Shown here: one piece after another, positions 1 to 5,233 of the stretch
Position numbering within the stretch: the stretch's first letter is position 1
How the letters are laid out: each line of letters begins with the position of its first letter
Assembly: GCA_036510575.1 (NCBI GenBank)
Contig: DATCDR010000185.1
Location: 1-6,046 of the forward strand
DNA length: 6,046 bases
Origin: DATCDR01 sp036510575
GTDB lineage: Bacteria > Actinomycetota > Acidimicrobiia > Acidimicrobiales > Bog-793
Direction of reading: 5' to 3'
The notes under the pieces: generated by a model
What the model was told of the DNA's origin: nothing
The model's database searches: none
The model's input: the letters and a program-made list of their open reading frames with translations, nothing else
Program-made: the position numbers and the translations under genes

Positions 1-1262
1 TGCGACGCGGCTTCGTCTTTCCATCAGCTGAGATCTACGGCGGAATTCGCTCTACCTACGACTACGGCCCACTTGGAACCTTGATGCTCCGAAACGTCAA
101 GGACGCATGGTGGCGCGCCATGGTCCAAGAGCGCGACGACGTCGTCGCGATCGACGCAGCGATCCTGACGAATCCGAAGGTCTGGGAGGCCTCGGGCCAC
201 CTCGCCACCTTCACGGACCCGCTCGTGGACTGCAGGAAGTGCAACGAGCGCTGGCGGGCGGACCAGATCGGTGACACCTGCCCGAACTGCGGCTCGAGCG
301 ACCTCACCGAGGCACGTCCGTTCAACTTGATGTTCAAGACCTTCGTCGGCCCGGTCGAAGGCGACGCCTCGGTCGCCTACCTCCGCCCGGAGACGGCGCA
401 GGGGATGTTCGTCAACTTCGCGAACGTAATGACCTCGATGCGGCTCCGGCCGCCATTTGGCATCGCACAGCTCGGCAGAAGCTTCCGAAACGAGATCACG
501 CCGGGCAACTTCGTCTTCCGGACCCGCGAGTTCGAGCAGATGGAGATGGAGTTCTTCGTCCCACCTGCCGAGGACGCCACGTGGTTCGAGTACTGGTGCA
601 CCGAGCGTCTCGACTGGTATCGGCGCTACGGAATTCCAGAACAGCGGCTTCGGCTCCGCCACCACGAGACAGAGGAGCTCTCCCACTACTCCTCTGCGAC
701 CGCGGACGTGGAGTTCGAGTTCCCCTGGGGCTGGGGCGAACTCGAGGGGATCGCCAATCGGACCGATTTCGACCTGAAGGCGCACGCAGCTGCCTCAGGG
801 GTGCGCCTCGAGTACTTCGACCAGGCGACTGGCGAGCGCTACGTGCCCCACGTAATCGAGCCCGCAGCAGGGGCGACGCGGACGATGATGGCTTTCTTAC
901 TCAGCGCGTACGACGAGGACGAGGTTGGCGGCGAGCGCCGAGCGGTGCTTCGACTGCACCCTCGCCTTAGCCCCTACCAGGTCGCCATCTTGCCGCTCTC
1001 GAAGAAAGAGGAGCTGGCGCCACTCGCCCGCGAGGTCGCGAAGATCTGCCGCTCGCGCTACATGTGCGAGTACGACGACACGCAATCGATTGGCAGGCGC
1101 TACCGACGCCAGGACGAGATCGGGACGCCACTTTGTGTGACCGTGGACTTTGAGAGCCTCGAGGATCACGCGGTGACGATCCGCGACCGGGACACCACCG
1201 AGCAGGTTCGCTTGCCCATCGATCAACTGCTGTCGACGCTCGTCGCACGCCTCGAGGCGTAA
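1..1262 (+). CDS. glyS: Glycyl-tRNA synthetase (class II, homodimeric type), 5'-truncated by the window edge
   Basis: This enzyme charges tRNA-Gly with glycine using ATP in the cytoplasm. The frame is open from position 3, and the first residues read RRGFVFPSAEIYGG, the conserved N-terminal start of the catalytic core. An apparent TTG/ATG start at 81/84 is therefore internal, and only some 10-25 N-terminal residues should be missing; 419 residues are visible. Counting from position 3, a CxxC...CxxC zinc-ribbon-like insert lies at residues 77-96. Motif 2 begins with FRNE at 161-164 and runs into FRTREFEQMEMEFF. GELEGIANRTDFDL is the glycine-pocket region. Motif 3 reads EPAAGATR with its Arg at 293. 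The anticodon-binding domain runs from about 322 to the end and includes SIGRRYRRQDEIGTP. The EPAAG-x-TR form, rather than EPSAGVDR, resembles actinobacterial enzymes as I recall them. dnaG follows after 41 nt. The identification is certain; the lineage reading is inference. Confidence 0.97.
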   Translation, partial: RRGFVFPSAEIYGGIRSTYDYGPLGTLMLRNVKDAWWRAMVQERDDVVAIDAAILTNPKVWEASGHLATFTDPLVDCRKCNERWRADQIGDTCPNCGSSDLTEARPFNLMFKTFVGPVEGDASVAYLRPETAQGMFVNFANVMTSMRLRPPFGIAQLGRSFRNEITPGNFVFRTREFEQMEMEFFVPPAEDATWFEYWCTERLDWYRRYGIPEQRLRLRHHETEELSHYSSATADVEFEFPWGWGELEGIANRTDFDLKAHAAASGVRLEYFDQATGERYVPHVIEPAAGATRTMMAFLLSAYDEDEVGGERRAVLRLHPRLSPYQVAILPLSKKEELAPLAREVAKICRSRYMCEYDDTQSIGRRYRRQDEIGTPLCVTVDFESLEDHAVTIRDRDTTEQVRLPIDQLLSTLVARLEA

Positions 1263-1303
1263 GCGTGCGACGACACTCCTCCTAAAGCGATACGGTCCCG
1301 CCA

Positions 1304-3238
1304 ATGGCGATCCCAGACGAGGACGTCGCCCGGGTCCGCGCCGCGACCGACATAGCCGCGCTGATCGGCGAGCACACCGCTCTAAAACGCGTCGGCAGGC
1401 GCCTCGTAGGTCTGTGCCCGTTCCACTCTGAGAAGTCGCCGTCGTTCAGCGTCAACCCAGAAGAAGGCCTCTACTACTGCTTCGGCTGCCAGGTCTCGGG
1501 CGACGCGATCAGCTTCGTTCGAAACATCGAGGGCTGTGACTTTGTCGAGGCAGTCGAGCGACTCGCCGCTCGCGCCGGTGTCACGATCAGGAACGACGCA
1601 GACGGCGCGGACCAGGCCGGTCGGGGCCGCCGCCAGGCGCTCTATGAGGCGCTAAAGACCGCCGCGGACTTCTACCACGAGCGCTTGCTCTCCGGCGCCG
1701 ACGCCCGCCACGCTCGCCAGTACCTGCGGTCGCGCGGCTACGACGGCGACGTCGTTCGTACGTACCGACTCGGCTTTGCTCCAGCCGCCTACGACGCGCT
1801 CGTCCGCTCGAACGTCATGAGCCATCACGCACTTCGAGAGGCGGGCCTCGCGCATGAAAGCAGTAGGGGCAACCTGATCGACACCTTCAGAGAGCGGGTC
1901 ATCTTTCCGATTCTCGACCCTGGCAACCGCGTGATCGCGCTCGGTGGCAGGGTGCTCCCCGAAGGCTCGCGCGAGATGCCAGGAGAGCCCGGACCGAAGT
2001 ACCGCAACTCCCAGGAGTCGGCCGTCTACCAGAAACGGGCCACGCTCTATGGGCTCAACTGGGCCAAGGGCGAAATCGTCCAGCACAAAGAGGCGGTCAT
2101 CTGTGAGGGCTACACCGACGTGATCGGCTTCGCGCAGGCAGGAATCGCCCGAGCCGTCGCGACGTGTGGCACTGCGCTCACCGAGGACCACATCCGGCTG
2201 CTCTCGCGCTTTGCTGGTCGCGTCGTGCTCTGCTTCGATGCCGACGCTGCTGGTGAGAACGCCGCTGCGCGCCTTTATGAGTGGGAGCGAAAGCACGAGG
2301 TCGAGCTGCGGGTGGCGGAGCTGCCAAGTGGCAGCGACCCTGCTGAGCTCGCGCGAACAGATCCGGCGGCACTTCGCAGTGCGATCGAAGCTGCACAGCC
2401 GTTCCTCGGTTTTCGAGTCGAGCGCGCGCTCGGCAGGGCAGACCTCTCAACGCCAGAGGGCCGTGCTCGAGCCGCGAAGGCCGCGCTCGAGGCAGTCGCG
2501 GAGCATCCGAACCCCCTCGTTCGCGACCAGTACCTCTTATCGATCGGCGACCGAACCCACCATGAGGTCGAACAGCTCCGGACCTTGCTCGAGACCGAAC
2601 GAGTTGCTTTCGCAAGCACAGACGGGAAGACCCCGAGCCGGGCAGTCGCGCCAGAGCCCCCTTCCTACGACGAGCCACCCGAGGACGACTACGACTTCGA
2701 GCCAGGCGACCCGCAACCACGCCACCCCGGCCCGGCGCGAGCGCCGAGCAACGTGCGCGAGCGACGCGCGGGGCGCGACGCACTCGCACTTTGTATCCAC
2801 CGCCCACATGAAGGGGCGCTCTGGTTCCACGCCGAGCTCTTCACCGACCCGGTGCAACGGTCGGCGTTTCTCGCGCTCGTAGCTGCCGCCTCGCTACATG
2901 ACGCTATCGCTTCGGCCGAGCCCGACGCCGCGGAGCTGCTCCGACGCCTCGCGGTCGCACAAGACGTCGAGGAGATCGACCTCCAGGGCACCTTGATGGA
3001 GCTCGTCCGCGCGGGAACGACGCGCGCGATTCGCGACCTCGACAACGAGATTCGACGCATCGATCCAGCTACCGGTGCTGCAGAGATGAAGGACCGCGTC
3101 GCGACGAGCGCGTGGGCAAGGGGTGAGCTAGAGCTGCTTCGGGACCCGATCGTGACACCGGAACGCGCCTCACCTGCGACTGAGGCAGTGGAGCGCTTGC
3201 TAGCGTGGCTATGTCCACCCGAGCCAGAGGCAGAATGA
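1304..3238 (+). CDS. dnaG: DNA primase DnaG
   Basis: This protein synthesises the RNA primers for chromosome replication and works with the replicative helicase. It has 644 residues, slightly longer than the usual 580-640. The N-terminal CHC2 zinc-binding domain has Cys38, His41, Cys59 and Cys62 (CPFHSEKSPSF ... YYCFGC). The polymerase core contains KYRNS at about 232-236. The Toprim fold has EGYTD with Glu268 and the metal-binding DxD pair Asp312/Asp314 (CFDADAAGE). Residues of about 436-486 form a Pro/Asp/Glu-rich, probably disordered linker (for example PPEDDYDFEPGDPQP). It leads to a divergent, mostly helical C-terminal region, where the helicase-binding domain is expected. The ATG at 1304 is the only reasonable start because an in-frame TAA lies at 1283-1285. 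I see no clear Shine-Dalgarno sequence before it. The stop codon overlaps the downstream sigma start. Catalytic residues are all present, so the gene looks functional. Confidence 0.97.
   Translation: MAIPDEDVARVRAATDIAALIGEHTALKRVGRRLVGLCPFHSEKSPSFSVNPEEGLYYCFGCQVSGDAISFVRNIEGCDFVEAVERLAARAGVTIRNDADGADQAGRGRRQALYEALKTAADFYHERLLSGADARHARQYLRSRGYDGDVVRTYRLGFAPAAYDALVRSNVMSHHALREAGLAHESSRGNLIDTFRERVIFPILDPGNRVIALGGRVLPEGSREMPGEPGPKYRNSQESAVYQKRATLYGLNWAKGEIVQHKEAVICEGYTDVIGFAQAGIARAVATCGTALTEDHIRLLSRFAGRVVLCFDADAAGENAAARLYEWERKHEVELRVAELPSGSDPAELARTDPAALRSAIEAAQPFLGFRVERALGRADLSTPEGRARAAKAALEAVAEHPNPLVRDQYLLSIGDRTHHEVEQLRTLLETERVAFASTDGKTPSRAVAPEPPSYDEPPEDDYDFEPGDPQPRHPGPARAPSNVRERRAGRDALALCIHRPHEGALWFHAELFTDPVQRSAFLALVAAASLHDAIASAEPDAAELLRRLAVAQDVEEIDLQGTLMELVRAGTTRAIRDLDNEIRRIDPATGAAEMKDRVATSAWARGELELLRDPIVTPERASPATEAVERLLAWLCPPEPEAE
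3226..3238 (+). promoter_or_regulatory. ATGA stop/start overlap with a short upstream purine box, deciding the rpoD start
   Basis: The dnaG stop TGA (3236-3238) overlaps an ATG at 3235-3237, giving ATGA. AGAGG at 3226-3230 lies four bases before it and can serve as a weak Shine-Dalgarno site. In-frame GTG (3205) and ATG (3211) codons further upstream lack such a box and would only add ten or fewer residues with no conserved content. The arrangement suggests translational coupling of primase and sigma factor; the coupling is inferred, the overlap is seen. Confidence 0.65.
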
Positions 3239-4224
3239 CGGCCACCGATCCCTCCGACGACGACGCAGTCTCGCTCCGAGATCTTCGAAACGGGTCGCTC
3301 GCGAGCGCTGCCTCGCTCACGAGCGACACCGTCCGCGCCTATCTCCGCGAGATCGGACGGGTATCGCTACTCACCGGCGAGCTCGAGGTGCTCTGCGCAA
3401 AACGGATCGAGAAGGGCCTCGCGGCGGTCGAAGAGCTCGCCACTTCCGCCGAGCCCGCGGCGCGGCGTGCCCTTGAGCGATCCGTCCGCGAGGGACAAGA
3501 GGCGAAAGATCTCCTCATCGAGGCGAACCTTCGACTGGTCGTCTCGATCGCGAAGCGCTACCGGAACCGGGGGATGGCCTTCCTCGACCTCATCCAGGAG
3601 GGCAACCTCGGACTGATGCGGGCGGTCGAGAAGTTCGACTATCGCCGTGGCTTCAAGTTCTCGACGTACGCGACCTGGTGGATCCGCCAAGCGATCCTCC
3701 GCTCCGTCGCCGACCAGGCGCGAACGATCAGGATCCCCGTCCACATGATCGATGCGATCAACAAGGTTGGTCGCGTGCAGCGCGAGCTCGCCCAGCTGCT
3801 CGAGCGCGATCCTACCGTCGAGGAGATCGCTGAGAAGGTTCAGCTCCCTGTCGAACGGGTTCGGGAGCTGCAGCGAATCAGCCAGGACACGATGTCGCTC
3901 GAACAGCCACTGGGCGACGAGGAGGGTTTCAGCCTGTCGGACCTGATCGAAGACCATGGTGCCGCGGCGCCCGTCGACGAGGCGACACGGATGCTCTTGA
4001 ACGAGGCGGTGCATCGCGCGCTCCTCGAGCTCTCACCTAGGGAGCAAGAGATGATCCGGTTGCGATTCGGCCTCGAAGACGGCCGGCTTCGCACCCTTGA
4101 AGAGGTCGGCCAGATCTTCGACGTCACCAAGGAGCGCGTGCGCCAGATCGAGATGAAGACGCTGTCGAAGCTGCGCCAGCCGTCGATCTCCCAGTCGCTT
4201 CGTAGCTACCTCGACGCCGAGTAA
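3235..4224 (+). CDS. rpoD: RNA polymerase principal-type sigma-70 factor (RpoD/SigA family)
   Basis: This protein recruits RNA polymerase to promoters of the -10/-35 type. From the ATG at 3235 it has 329 residues. Region 1.2 lies at about 29-60 (DTVRAYLREIGRVSLLT). Region 2 lies at 92-161, with NLRLVVSIAKRY, FLDLIQEGNLGLMRAVEKFD and the -10-binding stretch FSTYATWWIRQAI. Region 3 starts with ARTIRIPVHM, and the sigma finger is near 221-242. Region 4 lies at about 256-318, with a helix-turn-helix at 286-312 ending in VTKERVRQIEMKTLSKLR. All hallmarks of group 1/2 factors are present. It has no long acidic N-terminal region 1.1, so it is much shorter than mycobacterial SigA or streptomycete HrdB. 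Its place directly after dnaG, sharing the ATGA overlap, favours the principal factor over an alternative SigB/HrdA-like paralogue, though sequence alone does not exclude the latter. An alternative GTG start at 3205 would give 339 residues. It ends 12 nt from a convergent gene. Confidence 0.95.
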   Translation: MTATDPSDDDAVSLRDLRNGSLASAASLTSDTVRAYLREIGRVSLLTGELEVLCAKRIEKGLAAVEELATSAEPAARRALERSVREGQEAKDLLIEANLRLVVSIAKRYRNRGMAFLDLIQEGNLGLMRAVEKFDYRRGFKFSTYATWWIRQAILRSVADQARTIRIPVHMIDAINKVGRVQRELAQLLERDPTVEEIAEKVQLPVERVRELQRISQDTMSLEQPLGDEEGFSLSDLIEDHGAAAPVDEATRMLLNEAVHRALLELSPREQEMIRLRFGLEDGRLRTLEEVGQIFDVTKERVRQIEMKTLSKLRQPSISQSLRSYLDAE

Positions 4225-4236
4225 ACAGCACCGCCT

Positions 4237-4983
4237 CTAGCGAGAACTACCTCGATCACGAACACCTGCGACGTCGTAGTTGAGCGCCTTTTCGAGCTGT
4301 CGCGACCAGTACGCCCACCCGAGATCGAGTTGCGAAGGGGCCCAGCAGTGGTCTCGCTTCGAGAGCGCCTCATCATCTGAGGACCACTGGGCAACCTCGC
4401 CGGCGAGCAACTGAACCTCACACGCCCTCGCCAACAGGATCGCCGTCATCACGCCTTGCGGGACGCTCGCGCCGACGGCGACGAGGCCGTGGTTCGGGAT
4501 CAGCATCGCGTTCCGTTCACCAATCGAGTGGGCGATCTCCTCGCCCAGCTCCCTGGTGCGTATCAAGTCACCGGTCAGGTCGAACCGGGCGATGTCAGGC
4601 GGGACGAAGAGGCAGCCATCATGGGAGATCGGCCGAAGCGGCACCGCCTTTGCCGCGAATGCAGTCGCCTGGCGAGCATGGGTGTGAACGACACAAGCAA
4701 CGTCGGGGCGCGCTCGCATGATCTCGGTGTGGATCGGGTACTCGCTGTGCCGGCGCCGGGTACCAAAGAGCACCTCGCCGTCGAAAGAGAGCAGCACCAC
4801 GTCCTCAGGGGTTACTTCCTCGAAGCCGAGCTCGTGGCCCTTCATCCAGATGCCCCTGCCAAGCGGGTCTCGACACGATACGTGGCCCCAGATCATGTCG
4901 CTCTGGCCGGACAGGGCGAGGATGCCGCACCCTCGAGCGACGAACTCGCGGATCTCTGGATCAGACAGTGCCTCGCTAGCCAT
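4237..4983 (-). CDS. Class II aldolase/adducin-family protein, substrate unknown
   Basis: This 248-residue protein has the fold of zinc-dependent class II aldolases, epimerases and decarboxylases (L-fuculose-phosphate aldolase, ribulose-phosphate 4-epimerase, adducin head). Metal ligands are visible as His100 and His102 (VVHTHARQ) and His165 (IPNHGLVAVG). The acid/base Glu is Glu81 in HSEYPIH. The Glu-to-first-His spacing of 19 residues equals that of E. coli FucA (Glu73/His92), and the third His is at nearly the same distance. The phosphate-binding residues of FucA are mostly not kept: the GN-V-S loop reads WGHVSCRD at 32-39, the Thr-Gly pair is Lys48-Gly49, and the Ser-Ser before the Glu is His79-Ser80. 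A non-phosphorylated substrate is therefore plausible, as in decarboxylase-like members of the superfamily. The start at 4983 is supported by a strong ribosome binding site. No signal peptide or membrane segment is seen, so it should be cytoplasmic. It stands alone, converging with rpoD and diverging from the GH25 gene, so its context does not reveal a pathway. Confidence 0.9.
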   Translation of the reverse strand: MASEALSDPEIREFVARGCGILALSGQSDMIWGHVSCRDPLGRGIWMKGHELGFEEVTPEDVVLLSFDGEVLFGTRRRHSEYPIHTEIMRARPDVACVVHTHARQATAFAAKAVPLRPISHDGCLFVPPDIARFDLTGDLIRTRELGEEIAHSIGERNAMLIPNHGLVAVGASVPQGVMTAILLARACEVQLLAGEVAQWSSDDEALSKRDHCWAPSQLDLGWAYWSRQLEKALNYDVAGVRDRGSSR

Positions 4984-4986
4984 GAA

Positions 4987-4995
4987 CTCCCCCTC
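4987..4995 (-). promoter_or_regulatory. Ribosome binding site of the class II aldolase gene
   Basis: On the minus strand GAGGGGGAG lies three bases before the ATG (4983-4981). It is the best Shine-Dalgarno-like sequence in the window and fixes the start of the aldolase gene. Its short spacing is slightly unusual, but the G-run allows pairing a few bases further upstream. Confidence 0.6.
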
Positions 4996-5068
4996 GTCTA
5001 GCCCGTCTCGCCGCTCCCACCACCGTGATGACGTCGGGAGGCGCCTTCGCCGACATTAGGGGGTCACG

Positions 5069-5080
5069 CGATTCGAATCG
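5069..5080. repeat. 12-bp perfect palindrome, possible operator
   Basis: CGATTCGAATCG reads identically on both strands. It lies 86 bp before the aldolase start, just upstream of the -10-like TAATGT, roughly where a -35 element would sit, and 154 bp before the GH25 start. The position would suit a dimeric transcription factor, but a 12-bp palindrome can also arise by chance. The core TCGAAT recurs at 5098-5103 and 5127-5132, each preceded by C. No regulator gene is present in the window. Confidence 0.35.
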
Positions 5081-5233
5081 ACCTGCCAGGTGTGTGCTCG
5101 AATAGGATGCATACCGCGTCAAGTACTCGAATCCGCCAGTAGCGGGTCCGCGTCCCGTGACAAACCTTCCGGGGTACATCAACGCCGGGCGCCGTGAGCA
5201 GCGCTTCTCCCGAGAGCTCGCGACTAGCGCCGC

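Larger units (their letters stand above)
4984..5233. other. Divergent intergenic region between the aldolase and the GH25 gene
   Basis: These 250 bases separate two divergently transcribed genes and should hold both promoters. For the minus-strand aldolase, a -10-like TAATGT (TAnnnT form) lies at 5058-5053, about 70 nt before its start, but no good -35 is at the right distance. A TTGACG on the minus strand at 5122-5117 has no matching -10 at 16-18 nt. On the plus strand TAGGAT at 5103-5108 is -10-like, again with no clear -35. TCGAAT occurs three times (5073, 5098, 5127), once inside a perfect palindrome. A 67-codon minus-strand frame (5179 to 4976) crosses the region but does not look clearly coding. 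No tRNA or intrinsic terminator was found. Promoter calls here are weak. Confidence 0.5.

Noticed and set aside
81..1262. A complete gene starting at TTG 81 or ATG 84
   Set aside because: The same frame is open from position 3 and encodes the conserved RRGFVFPSAEIYGG...YDYGPLG segment of GlyRS upstream of it, so these codons are internal and the gene enters from outside the window.
1263..1303. CCTCCT in the glyS-dnaG gap as a ribosome binding site for dnaG
   Set aside because: It is the complement of a Shine-Dalgarno sequence, so on the plus strand it cannot pair with 16S rRNA; no AGGAGG-like box precedes the dnaG ATG.
1652..2296. Long antisense frames inside dnaG, and similar ones inside glyS and rpoD (for example 24-785 and 3367-4014)
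   Set aside because: They lie opposite well-recognised genes. Their composition follows from high G/C in third codon positions of the sense gene and no family motif is visible in them.
5038..5055. Hairpin GGCG-CCTT-CGCC as a terminator
   Set aside because: The stem is only four pairs and no T-run follows on either strand. It also lies upstream, not downstream, of both neighbouring genes.
5066..5085. tRNA-like T-loop (ATTCGAATC)
   Set aside because: The flanking bases do not pair as a T stem, and no acceptor, D or anticodon arm fits around it. The resemblance comes from the palindrome.
5117..5122. TTGACG on the minus strand as a -35 box of the aldolase gene
   Set aside because: No TAnnnT-like -10 lies 16-18 nt downstream; the nearest candidate (TATTCG) is only 12 nt away.
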